NCBI GenBank assembly: GCA_013350335.1
Contig: CM023535.1
Coordinates: forward strand, 27,910,631-27,974,630
Reading direction: 5' to 3'
DNA: 64,000 bases
Source: Chimonanthus salicifolius
Taxonomy: Eukaryota; Streptophyta; Magnoliopsida; Laurales; Calycanthaceae
Part shown: positions 32,180 to 43,693 of the stretch, piece by piece
Numbering within the stretch: the stretch's first letter is position 1
Layout of the letters: every line of letters starts with the position of its first letter
Notes under the pieces: generated by a model
Seen by the model: the letters and a program-made list of their open reading frames with translations, nothing else
The model's database searches: none
What the model was told of the DNA's origin: nothing
Made by a program: the position numbers and the translations under genes

Positions 32180-35100
32180 ACAAGAAATAGGGACTAGTCA
32201 CGATTTATACATTTTTATTAATTTTAACTTCTATTTCCATTTTCTATTTTTTTAATTCTTAGACATAAAAATTACCACTGATTAAGCACATACATGACAT
32301 AAGTAAGTCTAAATTTTTTAATGTGGTAACTATGATTTTCAACCACCCCTCTTGATGCAATAATCTAAAATTAAAATATCAGATGATAAGGAAACTGTCT
32401 TTCAAGACACTAAAAGCTATTGGTCGATAATTTGATATTTTACTTAAACTTTGTCTTTCAAAAGACTAAAGCTATTGGTTGATAAAAAAATTTTCCCTTT
32501 TTTCCCGTGCTCCCATATCCCATGCCGTGTCCCTCCGTGTCTACTGCCGTATCCGTGACGTATCCGTATTTAAAAAATATTTTATTTAATTGGATACGTA
32601 TCCGACACGGATACTCGAATGGTTTCGGAGTATCCGTGCTTCATAGGTAATAACTCTTTTGTGACGTAGAAAATTGTTCAGTATTAAAAACTTCAGATGA
32701 AAAACAATGGATTAATGTATCCGGATTAATCACAAAGTAGTTTTGTTTCCATTAATCATGACAGAACAAGTAATGTTCATCATTTTCTTTTTTTGCTCTC
32801 TGTTTGGGGCTACTTTCATTTTTTGGCCTTCTAGTGCCCAAAATAAAATAAAAAACTGCCTATCGCAAATTTTGATTTGGATTTGCCCCAAAAAAAAGCC
32901 CATATTTTCACTTAAATTTGGTTTTCTATTTTCAAGCCACTCCAAATGCAACAATGCTATAGGTCTAAAAGAACTCCATATTTTCACTCCAAATGCAACA
33001 TGCTATGGATAATCATCCCCACTTAAATGTGTTTCTTATTGGAATGCAGGATATGTAACAAGCCATTATAGAAAAATATTCGAAGGAACAGCAGCAATCT
33101 AGGATCATAATTCACACCACTGCATCTCCTAGAACCAGGCCCGGCCCTGCCTATAGGTGAACTAGGCTCGAGCCTAGGGCCTCCAAAAATATATATAACT
33201 TGTAAAGGGCCTCTGTAGTGGCCCGAAATTTTTAAATCAATAAATAGGTGGTTATTATTTATTTTAATGGTGGAAATGGGAAACTTGATGGAATAAATGG
33301 TAAATGGGCCAAAATTTGGATAAAGGCCCAAGTATGGCCCAATAGACCATGGATTGGATTTAAAATCATTTAAGTGGTCAATGATGGTCAATTGGGCCAA
33401 GGATGGTCAAATGGGGCCCAATACCTACTTGGGACCCAATGGATTAAGATAATGTAAGCCCTAAGATAAATGAGTATGGATAAATGTAATTGGGCCATGG
33501 GCCCAATGAGGATCCAATTGGTTGGAATGGACTTAGTTAAAGCTAAATCACCTAAGTTGGTGATGGAATTAGACCAAGGTGATGTGGCCAATTGGGACCC
33601 ACCTCCGCCTCACCAAGTGAGGTGGGGTGTGGACCAAGAGTTGGTGGGGCCGGCCACCATGGTTGACTTGGGTGGATACATGGAGGGAATTTAAGGAAAG
33701 GTAATTAGATTAAATAAGAAATAATTAACCTAGGCTAAGGATTTAATTAATCACATTAGTTAAGTTGGTCAAATAAGTCAAATGGTGGTTTTTAACAAAC
33801 ACAAACCACCCAAAGAAACACACCAACGTTGGCTTGGTGGTGGTTATCCCAACCACTACCATAAAGCATAAAAATATCTTATGGGGTTGGTGAGGAAAAA
33901 GTAATGGTGGAGTAAAGTTTAAGAAAACAAAAAGGAGTTGTTTTTATCTTATCTCTCAAACCCTAATCTCATTTCACTCTCTTGCTCTCCCACACCACCG
34001 TCCCTCATCTCTAAGGCAAAAGAAGAAGAAAATTAAGAAAGGAAGAGGAGAAGAGAAGAAAGAAGAGAAGAGGTGCAAGCATGGTCCACCATTCTAAGGT
34101 CAAGATCTACCATCTTCTTCTCATCATCTCCTCCTTTCCCTCTCTCAAGCAAACCCTACTATGGCCAAACCCAAGCTTGGGGGTTTCTCATCTTAATCAA
34201 GCATCCTAGCCGATTAAACAAGGAGAGGAAGGAGAAAGGAGGCTAAGGAAGTCGACGGGAGTGGCGGAAGTCGGAGGAGACGACGGATTGTGAGTATTTC
34301 TTAAACAAGAAATTTTGGATTTTTAGGGTTTAAGATTTGGGATTCATTTTGTAAATTTAATGGTGGCCAAATGATTTTATGCCATGGATTTTAAATCCAT
34401 CAATTTGAAGGATGAAAAATGGACAAACCCCTAATGGATAAATTAAGGTAAGAACAAAGTAAATGGATTAAGGATATTATGAAATTAAATTAATTAAGCA
34501 TGGAGAATGGTTTATGATTTTGAGGTTTTTAATGATTAAATGTTGGAAGATTAAAAAAAGGATTTAAATGTGATAAAGGATGGTGATTTAAATGTATAAG
34601 TTAAGCCCCTTCATGGAAGGGCTTATAATGGGTCCAAATGTGTAGACAGGCCAAAGAAAGAAATGGGAAAAAGACATCATGGGTTCGGCCATACACCATG
34701 GCCGAACCCATGACCATTTGTGGGTAAACTTATGGATAATTTTAGTATGATGTATGTGAGAAATGAATGAGGATTAGTGTTTAAGTGGCTAATTTTTAGT
34801 GTTGTTAGTTGTAATGGAAATGTGATTAAGGAATGATAAGTCAAATGTATGGTTTAGGTTCTCTCAATGGAGGGACTTATGATGAATATAATGTGTAACC
34901 AAAGACCAAGGATAATGGAGATTTGGTTAAGTTTAAAGGGCTGAATTTTAATGACTCAATTGTAGATCATTATGGCCTAAGGTTAATGTGTTTGTACATG
35001 TTTAAAGTAATGGACTTTATGTTAAATTAAGTGGCTGACTTTAATGATTTTAAGATATGGGTGATGGGTCATTGATGGATCCAAATCTATGAATCATCTA

Positions 35101-38073
35101 TGGACTTAATCATGCATGGATGAATGAGTGATTAACCATGGAGAAGAGGTAGTGGCAAAACCGTAAATAATGGCTAAAATGAAGAACTCCATGGAAGATG
35201 ATCATGGGTTTAGGGATTCTAAGTAATAGCATTATGTAGGGTGAAATAAAACCTGGGAGGCTGATTTTACACTCATGTAATTAAAATGTCTAATGGATTA
35301 AGTGGGACCCACAAAACCTAAATAGTGACCGATTGTTCATATGGACTGATTATGTGTATGTAATAAGGTATTGGATATCGCAGGCGGTGCGCGATCGTCG
35401 ACCGGGTTTATCGAACGGAAGCGAGAAAGGACGCTAGTCGGTATTCTGTAGGATTCTAACCTTTTTGTAAGCCATGGATTAAGTGATGGTTTCCTTGAAT
35501 TATTTTGGAAATTATATGTTTGTTTTAAGATTGGTTTTGAATTATGTATTATGTAGGGGTTTTTACTTGATTTATTCTGGTAAGCATATGATTGGTTTAA
35601 AATGGGTTTTAAGTCTATGATGGGTGTATTAAGGCTTTGCTTGATCTACTTTTGATAATCAAGTCATATATTTTATTGATGGAATTTTTAAATGCCATGG
35701 TTGGTTATTATATTCATTACATGGCATATGGCATCTACATCTCATGCATGACATGGGAGGGATATGGCATGAGAAGGATGAAATGAAACTGGAGCCCATG
35801 CTCCGTCGGAGCGACCGATAAACAGGCATGGGGACATTATGATGTGTTTGACTAATCAGGGATGATGTATGGATTATTATACCTTGACGAGGCCTTACCG
35901 TCAAGGGGGATGTTGTATTTATTGTTATACCTTGATGATGGTTCTTCCATCAAGGGGGATATTGTATTTGTGGTTACACCTTGACTAGGCCTTACCGTCA
36001 AGGGGGATATGGCATCGGGATAGTAAGGATGATGGGTGGGATTCATAACACAGACACCCATGGCATGACATTCACTCTATGGTTTTTCGTTATGTATTAT
36101 CTATATGCTTTGTTATCACTAATCCATGTGTTAGCCCTACTTCTACCCTAGCTGATGACGCAGGAAATGCCGGAGCAGAAGGAAGGGACAGGAGCCAAGC
36201 TGAGGAGCTTGGAAAGGCGTGCTAGATAGTTTACTAATGCTGATGTTGGATAATGTAATTTGAAATAGTTTAGCTTGTCGGAAATGTAATATTTTAGACT
36301 TATTGCTATGTTTTGGATTTTGTGATAGACGTGTGATGTTATGGCATTTTGGTAATTAAATGATGAAATCTTCCTTGCTATCTAGAAAGAAAAATTGGTA
36401 GGATAGTCTGTAATGTCTTTCCGCATTTAATGTAACTTTCCGTGAGTTTTCTTCTACGGGTGAACTATTCTCTGTGGACTCCGTTCTACGCACCCGTAGG
36501 GTTGGCTAGTTAAGGGCCGGGCTTTAGAAGCTCGGACTTAACTCGCGTCGTGACATCCGTGCCCTTTGTCACCTTTAAAAAAAAAAAAAATAGACTCTGA
36601 TATTTCGGTGAAAAGGGGCGGGCGTTACAGCCTCGGGCCTGACCCAATATTCCGCTCAATACCCGTTCATTTTCGCGGCCCACGTTCCGCATCCGCGTGC
36701 GGAACGCGGTTCCGCCACAGTGCTTATTCCGAATTCCGCGTTCCGCACGTGCGGAACCCAATTTCGCGTTTACACGTGTGGAACCCAATTCCACGTTCAC
36801 ACGTGCGAAACGCGGCTCTGCATTCGCACGTGCGGAACGCATTTATGCGATTCCCCGTGGAATCCATGCGTTCGCGTTACTGTGCGCGATTTTCACTCTT
36901 CCACCCGTTCGTCCTTTCTATCGCTTCGTATTCCTCTTTAAAATAGTTAAAATATATGCCCTTTTTTAAACTCGAAAATACCAACAGCCTCTCCTCTCCT
37001 CTCTTTCTCTCCACTGATCTCTCACTCTCTCTCACTGTGCTCTCTCTCTCTCGCTCTCCTCTGATCTCTCTCTAACTCTCTCAATGATCTCTCTCACCTT
37101 CAGCTTGTTAAGTTGTAGATTTCAAATTTGCAGGTATTTTTTTCATCGATCCCGTCATTTTGAATTCATCATGAATGTTTGAGATCTATTTTGGGTGTTT
37201 AGTGTTTTATTTTAAAAAAATAATAAAAAATAAAAAAGATAATAAAATATGAAATAATACATTTAAACAATTTCTCAGCATGTATTATTTCCTAATTAAC
37301 TCCTGCCATATTTATCTATTTATCTAATTTCATCATTCGAAAGATACACGGTTAAAGCTTCTATGTTCAAATAAAAAATTCTAAATATTTAAATATTGAG
37401 TTTATAAAATCTACTTATTAGTCTAAAGATTAGGTAGATTCCCTAACTCAATTGATTTTCGTATGCTTTTCTATTTTTTCGAAAATAGGATTTTCCTATG
37501 TCATTTGGTGCAGTCAATTGATTTTTCTTTGTCAAATACATTCTAAAAAATTATTATATATCGAGGAATAATCTTATATTTTCATCTTAATAGTAAAAAT
37601 AGCTTCAAATGTCTTTATTTAAAACACGTGGGATCTACTTCTTACAAATTTAAATCATTCAAATAAATCAAATGAGAGAATTATGATAAGTTTTATAGAT
37701 TTTTTAATCAAATACTTTCTAATTGATCCATTTACAATGGCTTAAATAGTTTCATAAAATCTAAAAAAAATATGTATTCTTGCATTTAAATTAGATTAAT
37801 AGCCCTATAAAAAAATTTGATTTTTATAAATTTGATTTTTATATTTTATTTGAATATTTAACACTTTATAAAAATATATATAATTTTTTTTTGTAAGTGT
37901 ATAAAAAGGCAAAGGGCCCTATTTTAAAAGTTTACTTAGGGCCTCTAAAATGTCAGAGCCGGCCCTGTGTAGAACATAAATATACATGTCAGAGAACATT
38001 GTGTCATTACTGTACCTTTATAGTGGATGTTCAGATTTTGATCTTGAACCAGAGAACAGGCACGTGTTGTCAT
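31226..38073 (-). CDS. PANS1: PATRONUS1-like securin-type cohesion regulator
   Basis: Plant PANS proteins protect centromeric cohesion and act as securin, holding separase until APC/C degrades them at anaphase (family knowledge). Coding exons on the minus strand: 38073-38016, 31949-31683, 31590-31538, 31336-31226, all GT-AG with matching phases (1, 1, 0), giving 162 residues ending at TAA 31228-31226. Visible: N-terminal LVQDQNLNIHYKG; KPGAGVRKALANITN at about 34-48 with a D-box of form RxxLxxIxN (40-48); EEERCLHNHQCCI at 75-87, the conserved [F/C]LH[ND]H block; a C-terminal FWSPKTP and DIWSPFSP. The DEN-type degron of Arabidopsis PANS1 is DQN here. An in-frame ATG at 38145 would add 24 residues. 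The C terminus is shorter than in Arabidopsis. Symbol by motif match, not by search. Confidence 0.82.
31981..32647. mobile_element. TIR element with GAAGCACSGATACG ends
   Basis: Left TAAGAAGCACCGATACGG and inverse right CCTATGAAGCACGGATAC. Flanks TAATAACC and TAATAACT suggest a target duplication of 6-8 bp. Subterminal GTATCCG/CGGATAC motifs repeat on both sides. Superfamily unclear (MULE- or hAT-like). It begins about 24 bp from the PANS1 exon 2 acceptor. Confidence 0.65.
32096..32177. repeat. (TA)n microsatellite, about 82 bp
   Basis: Uninterrupted TA dinucleotides inside the TIR element. Length in the assembly may be unreliable. Confidence 0.95.
33214..36629 (+). mobile_element. Gypsy-type solo LTR, 3416 bp
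   Basis: Begins TGTAGTGGCCCGAAAT and ends GGGCGTTACA, with a perfect 5 bp duplication GCCTC (33209-33213, 36630-36634). Contains a CT/GA-rich stretch at 33960-34080, three copies of a roughly 52 bp ACCTTGAC...GTCAAGGGGG repeat at 35881-36010, and an A-run near 36578. It shares blocks with the LTR at 60288. No coding region, so a product of LTR-LTR recombination. Confidence 0.85.
36683..36850. repeat. palindromic CACGTG-type array in hAT
   Basis: Four related near-palindromes: TTCCGCATCCGCGTGCGGAA, TTCCGCACGTGCGGAA, TACACGTGTGGAA, TTCGCACGTGCGGAA, with ACCCAATT or ACGCGG between. Local GC is far above the surroundings. Confidence 0.8.
36985..37120 (+). other. CT-rich leader-like tract in hAT
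   Basis: Dense CTCTC repeats with TGATCTCTC units, followed by a T-rich AT region. It looks like a promoter/leader remnant of the hAT element. No ORF of note follows. Confidence 0.4.
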
Positions 38074-38146
38074 TGATCCTTTTGTCGACCTTCCTTCAGT
38101 ATGAAGTTCTGTGTTACAAGAAAAATGATCATTGAAACAATTCATC
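38074..38146 (-). other. PANS1: PANS1 5' UTR part of second exon
   Basis: On the minus strand a strong T-rich tract is followed by TACTCTTGCAG, an acceptor ending at 38147. The first ATG after it (38145) is in frame with the chosen start at 38073. Confidence 0.5.
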
Positions 38147-38509
38147 CTGCAAGAGTACAGGTGGACCAAAAAGAAAAAAAAAATTCTTACATGACCTTTA
38201 ATCTGGATATGAAAATTCTTGTAGTCAATAAGTCTTGATAGTACTGTGAAACCAATTTTTTGATACGTGCAACGACCACAGTATAAGAACAATTAAGAAC
38301 TAAAGTCCATCCAGTAATTTATACATAAGCCGGTGTATGATATGGAAGAAGAGTCAATTGAGATTGAATTAAAGCCTTTGACAGGAGGAATACCATCAAA
38401 ATAAAAAAAAAATCGTTAGAAGAATGTGTACTATGATAAACCCATAGCTAATTTGGTTAGAAATTATCCATTGTCAACCAGATCACTAACATTTTGTAGA
38501 GCTTATTAT

Positions 38510-38945
38510 TTACATCATATTTCTCCTCATATTATCATCTAACGAATCAGATACCCAATTTGAACTTTGAAATGAACTCACTGTTGGATTAAGTGGAGTG
38601 TAAGAGCTTTTATAGCGTTTTAAAACTACGCTTGGAATGATTTCTTCATGTTGAATTTTGTTACATTTCCTATTCAATGGGAGATCTATCAAACTCATTC
38701 TCGCCATCTAATGTCATATTAATCTTCATCATCAAAGCCCCAAGGTCCCACCTATTTGAGGTCGGCTTTTCTATTTCTACTTCTCCATTTGACCTATAAA
38801 AAAGCATGCTTTCTAAAACTCCACTATTTATTATGTTTTTCTTTATCTCTTTCCTCCAAGTTTTCCTACGTCTACCTCTCCTCCTTTTACCCCCTATAGA
38901 AAAGTTAGTGTTCCGTTTCACCATGAACCAATTCACAATGGATAA
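38510..38945 (-). pseudogene. RTE-type LINE 3' remnant
   Basis: Reads RRGRRRKTWRKEIKKN and NRWDLGALMMKINMTLDGEN, matching the GRPK-TW and following region of plant RTE LINEs. Only the C-terminal part remains. Confidence 0.65.
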
Positions 38946-39749
38946 TTTCTCTTGATTTCGCTATGGAGGGCATTTAAATATATTCACAACATTCTATTCT
39001 ATGCTAGATACTAGACCCTAGTTAAGTCATCAGTTTCCACTAACACTTCCTATTTTGTTGTTTTGTTAGACTAGAGAGAGGGATTTTCCACGTTGTGAAC
39101 TATTGGTTCTTCCGTTGTTTTCACGTAAGGGGCCTATTGGAGTTCCATGTCTAGGGGACTAAGTAGTAGTTCCATGTCCCAACAACAAAAAACATGAGTA
39201 AAGAAGATGTGACATGGAGTCCATTGGCCTGTAGACAGTAGATCTACGTGCCTGAAAAATTCAACTCCATCCAATTTGGCCACAATTGAAACTAAGGTTA
39301 TTGACGGCACACAAGATTAACTTATATCATCCATTTCATAGGCCTTAGATCAATTGGCTATCAAAAGTTGGATAGGGATCCTTTTTTTTCTGTTCTTTTC
39401 TTAGATCATCCATTTCTTCTTCTTATTGTTCTTCTTTTTAGCAAATGATGGGATAATAGGCCGCCGTTGGGTTCTTCTTCTTCTTTTTAGCAATATAATA
39501 GGCCATTGCATTAGTGTCTTATTGTAAAATAATTGTTTCTAAGTCCTACAAATTAAAGGAGTGCAATAAAAATCTCTCTTTCTATATAGTTTCAATTGTA
39601 GAGGTTCCTTATGGTTAAACGAAAATATGATCCACACAGAACCTACCGATATTTAGTTAAATTCTATTACACCCTTAAAGGTTCTATCCATTTGATCTAT
39701 GGCACAAAATAGATAGTTAAAATTAGAAGTCAACAGAGAGCTAAAAGTT

Positions 39750-40020
39750 GACCACGTAATGGTGTTCCACAGGATGGCTATAAACCTTAGACAAGGCTCA
39801 ATTTTGGTATACAGTTCCTTTCATTTAGTGATTGTCAAAGTGCACAGACACATGTAATGTGTCATATTTCTCTTGGTGACCATGTAATGGTGTTCCACTG
39901 GATGGCTATAAACCTTAGACAAGGCTGAATTTTGGTATGCAGTTGATCTACAGCCTCTTCCTTTCATTTGGTGAATGTCGAAGTGCCCACAAACATCTAT
40001 AATGTGTCCTATTTCTCTTG
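39750..40020. repeat. two-copy tandem duplication, about 130 bp
   Basis: Copies start GACCACGTAATGGTGTTCCA (39750) and GACCATGTAATGGTGTTCCA (39878). Both run through GGATGGCTATAAACCTTAGA to TATTTCTCTTG. The second has an extra TGATCTACAGCCTCTT. Confidence 0.9.
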
Positions 40021-41389
40021 AAGACTAGGGAACTCTATGACTAGAACCCCACTGGATCAAATTCTTTCGGCTTCTATAGAGAGAGATCCAAATTTCTATT
40101 GAACACCAGGTTGATTCCATGAGTGAAACCTGGGAGGATCCACATTTCTCTTGATCACTACAGAAGTTCAATGAGTAGAATCCCAAGAGATCCAAATTCT
40201 TTGGGATTTTGGGCAAAAAATGAGAGAGTTGAAGTTGTAGGATAGAAGAGACAAGAAAGGTTGGTTTACCCAAAAATAAAAAACTAGTACTTGAGTTTCA
40301 GCAACTAAGTAGTAATCTGAAATGGATGCATGTTCTTTTGCATCACTGCAACTTGGGGCTAGTTCAAGTATAAATCAGGCTTCCAAACACCTTTTTGAGA
40401 AGATTCAGAAGTAACAAAAAAGAACACTATTGAAAAAGAATTTGGGCAGGAACAGAATTTTGGTTGCAATAGGATGACAAGTGACCAGAAAGAACAAAGC
40501 TTAAATTTATTAAAAAAACTCAGTAGATTTTATACTGTGCCCCATCTAGGGTCATATTCTTTGGCTAACATTTCTTACTTATGTCCCCACATGGGGGCAG
40601 AAGCAGGGGCAAAAGCGACCCTACAAACCCAAGATATGAACAAAAAAAAAATTAAAAGAAAACTAAAGCCCTTAGTAGAAGGAACTAATAAACTAGTCAT
40701 TCTTCACATGAATAGAAATTTCATAGTTCCAGTAAAACAATTTCAATTTTATAGGGTCCATTCCTATTCCTACTGGAACAAAGTCATATGGATCAGACAT
40801 TACAAAAAGAAATAAAAGATAACGATACCAATGCAAGGAGCAGAGTAAATGAATAATGCCGTGGGATAATTAATCAATCTAGAGACCCAAAAAGATCAAT
40901 TGTAGAGGACTCAAGCCTTTGAGAAACAAGGAAAATCCAAAACTGAAATCTATCAATGACACCTATTTATGAGAGGAAAAGAATCCATCCTCTACCTATC
41001 TTCTGGTTTGTGTAATATATTTTTTCTTTTCCCCAAAATCAGAAAACAATCAAACCCGAAATCCAAATTTCTTTCGTTGGCATCTCTGGAAATCTAATGC
41101 ATGTATTACAGGAAAATCCAGAATAAAAGAAACCCATTCCTTCCTCTAATACAATATTCACGTTACTATTTTTTGTACTTCAAAATTCGGAACTGCCAAA
41201 AAAAAAATCCACCCCGAAATCCTTTGCACAGAAAAAAAAGAAAGAAAGAAATAAGAGTTTTATTCTAAGGAAACCTCTAAAACTCTGTTCGTGAATTATC
41301 ATATCAACGATGATCGAAGTCAACCTATTTTTTTATCTCTCTCTTCCAAAATCAACGAAAAGAAGAAGACAAGAAAAAAGAGAACTTAC

Positions 41390-41487
41390 AAGGATGATGG
41401 GGTTGAATATGCTTTTCCTTCTGAAATTTCTGGGTTTTTCCTTCTCTTCTGTTTTAAGAGATTGATGGTGTATTGAGATCTTTAAAT
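41390..41487 (-). other. PANS1: putative first, non-coding exon of PANS1-like gene
   Basis: Ends CATCCTT|GTAAGT on the minus strand, a strong donor. It has no ATG and lies about 30 bases after a TATA box. The start is estimated from that spacing. Confidence 0.45.
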
Positions 41488-41511
41488 GTTTTCTTCTTGT
41501 TTTTCCCCTCC

Positions 41512-41640
41512 CTTATAAGAACGAAGAATTTTAAGAAGAAATGAGAGAGACGTTAAAACTTAAATCTTTCAAACGGCTATTTTTCTTTTTGAATGCCATT
41601 CCCAAGCGGACGAAAATGCCCTCCCATCTTATCCGTTAAC
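41512..41640 (-). promoter_or_regulatory. PANS1: PANS1 promoter: TATA and AACGG (MSA-like) motifs
   Basis: TTATAAGG at 41519-41512 (minus) serves as TATA. TCAAACGGCTA at 41569-41579 matches the mitosis-specific activator YCYAACGGYYA except at one base. A second AACGG core lies on the opposite strand at about 41633-41638. MSA sites bind MYB3R factors and give G2/M expression, fitting a mitotic securin. Confidence 0.55.
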
Positions 41641-41659
41641 AGAGAAATGATGGTTGATA

Positions 41660-43185
41660 TGCCATTAAGCCTACAACTTCATCATTTATATCATACATTT
41701 TAATAAACTAATAAATCCAAAATTATAGAGACATAGAAGTGCTGCATGTTACTTCATAGTTCGTACACACTTAGATATAGGACCCCTAAATAGAATAGTA
41801 ATGACTCCAGTAACAAATGTTTTTTTAAATATGTTCATTTTTGTAGAATTAATCAAGTTTTTTAATTTCTCCAAAATTTAAATAGTTTAAATGATCTTTC
41901 AATCTATAAAAAATGTTATCTTTAAAAATATGATCTGATTAATTTAATAAAGATAATTTTTGATAAGTCATACGTTAAAAAAATATTTTTCATAAGATCC
42001 ATCATCACCTTATTTGGAAAGCTCCATATTTGAATATTTAAAATAATACACATAAATTGGTGTGTTGGTAATCATTTTACAAATTTAATTGTATTACCAT
42101 CAAATCTCTTTTAGAAAATGATTTTCTTCCATTCCTTTATTAAATTACTAAAACGACTTTCACCTAATTAAAAAATGATTTAGCTTCTAACCGGTAATTA
42201 TAAAGACCCTCAACCTCAACCATTTGCTTCAATTGCAAAAACTATTTCTGTCTTTTACACCAATTGCAAACTCTGCCCTCTAACATTTTAAATGTCCAAA
42301 ATGGCCAATAATATTTAAAAAGTTTCAATAATAAAATATTTTAAGAAAATAATCTACTATTATAATTATAAAAAGTACACAATCCAAGCAATTGCATGTG
42401 TAAAAATTATATATATAGAAGATGAGTACAATTTTACTCCTATTGTATTTTTTATCTCCATGAAGTGGGCCATAAAAAATTATAAGACTTTCTATCAATA
42501 TTTTAACAGCCAAAATCACATAGTTAACATGATTAGATGCATGTGTAATATCATCTTAACGGTTATCTGCGTGGTCTTTCACACATTTCATCCAATCTTG
42601 TTAGCCCATTTTTTTTTTTTTTTAAGTGTTAAGAAATTATGTCTCATTAAGGAGACTTCATTATTACAAATCTTTAATTAATAAAAGGTATTTGAAACAT
42701 TTAATTTAATAAGTTAAATGAGAGGCATTTACAATTGAATAAAAAAAAATGCTAGCTTTTACAATTATTGAACTATAGAAATTACCGCTCAAAAAAAAAA
42801 AAACTATAGAAATGACCTGCACAATTAAGATAAAAAAAATAAGAAATATTTTTAAATTATGCCTGCTAAACCGATTCTAATTAAAATTTGTAGTGATAAC
42901 GGTATATGGTATGTTGTTAAAAGAATAGAAATAGATTTTAGACTTCAAAGGTGAACTCTTGTAATAAAGTGTATATCAACTAGGCAAGAAGATTCTAAAT
43001 GGTATGTCTAATTACACTATGCACATTGTGAAAATATTAACAAAATTAAGAATAATGCTTTTTGAACCAGCATTTTATTCATCTTAATAGGAAATATGTC
43101 CAAATATAATATTAATATGCATTATAATAGTCTATTAATTAAGACATTATTGTTTTCTTAGACACTACATTTCTATTAATTTTTA
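41660..43185. other. AT-rich intergenic, no gene
   Basis: Only A/T tracts (for example T14 at about 42609) and short AT-rich open frames are seen. Confidence 0.5.
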
Positions 43186-43377
43186 GGGGCCATTTAGACA
43201 CCCCACTTTTCTTTTAAGACACATCCTATGTCAAAATTTTATATGAAAATTACCATTTTGCCTCTCAATTTTTTTAAAAAGATGATTTATCCACACAAAA
43301 CTGAGGGGCAAAATGGTAATTTCACATAAAATTTTGAAATGAGGTGTCTCTTAAAAGGGGTGTCTAAATGGCTACCC
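43186..43377. mobile_element. Stowaway-like foldback MITE, 192 bp
   Basis: Starts GGGGCCATTTAGACACCCC; inverse of the end is GGGTAGCCATTTAGACACCCC. TA duplication at both sides (43184, 43378). The arms also pair inside: ATTACCATTTTGCC with GGCAAAATGGTAAT, so nearly the whole element folds back. Confidence 0.8.
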
Positions 43378-43693
43378 TAATTTTTTTTACATAGTAATCA
43401 ATGCAAATTTATCTTTTCACTAAATGTCATTTGAATTAAAAGAAAGAGCACTTTGATATTTTAGAAATAAGAAGTTCCAACAGTACATGATCTGTTTTCT
43501 TGCTTTGATATGGTTTGTATAACTCTTTTATATAAATTATTGTATACTTTTGTAATTATTATTTTATTTTGAATCTTTATTTTTGTCTATGCTTAAAAAA
43601 AATTGTGTCCCAATTGGTTGCCAAATATGATTCTCAAATATTGCGAGCAAGTAATTCATTTCTTTAGGTGTTAGTAGAAATTATTTGCCATGT

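Larger units (their letters stand above)
33136..37967. mobile_element. hAT element, non-autonomous, split by solo LTR
   Basis: Ends CAGGCCCGGCCCTG and inverse CAGGGCCGGCTCTG, typical of plant hAT. Flanks CCTAGAAC (33128) and TGTAGAAC (37968) match at 6 of 8. Subterminal AGGGCCTC and GAGGCCC repeats are present. Without the LTR it would be about 1.4 kb; no transposase is seen. Confidence 0.8.
31950..38015 (-). other. PANS1: 6.1 kb first coding intron of PANS1-like gene
   Basis: Donor GTACAG (38015 down) and acceptor TATCCAG (31956-31950) join as G|GT to form Gly20. The intron holds a TIR element with (TA)n and a hAT element split by a solo LTR. 32656-33127 has no element. Confidence 0.8.
38147..41389 (-). 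other. PANS1: putative 5' UTR intron of PANS1-like gene
   Basis: Bounded by the donor GTAAGT (41389 down) and the acceptor at 38147; inferred, since no transcript is available. Contains an RTE LINE remnant and a tandem duplication; 40020-41280 holds no supported feature, and its 113-codon open frame at 40474 is not recognised. Confidence 0.45.

Noticed and set aside
32073..32255. Tyr-Ile repeat open frame
   Set aside because: Translation of the (TA)n microsatellite.
40474..40815. 113-codon open frame
   Set aside because: No known motif, on the opposite strand to the gene whose UTR intron contains it, and of AT-rich chance composition. It cannot be excluded but is not supported.
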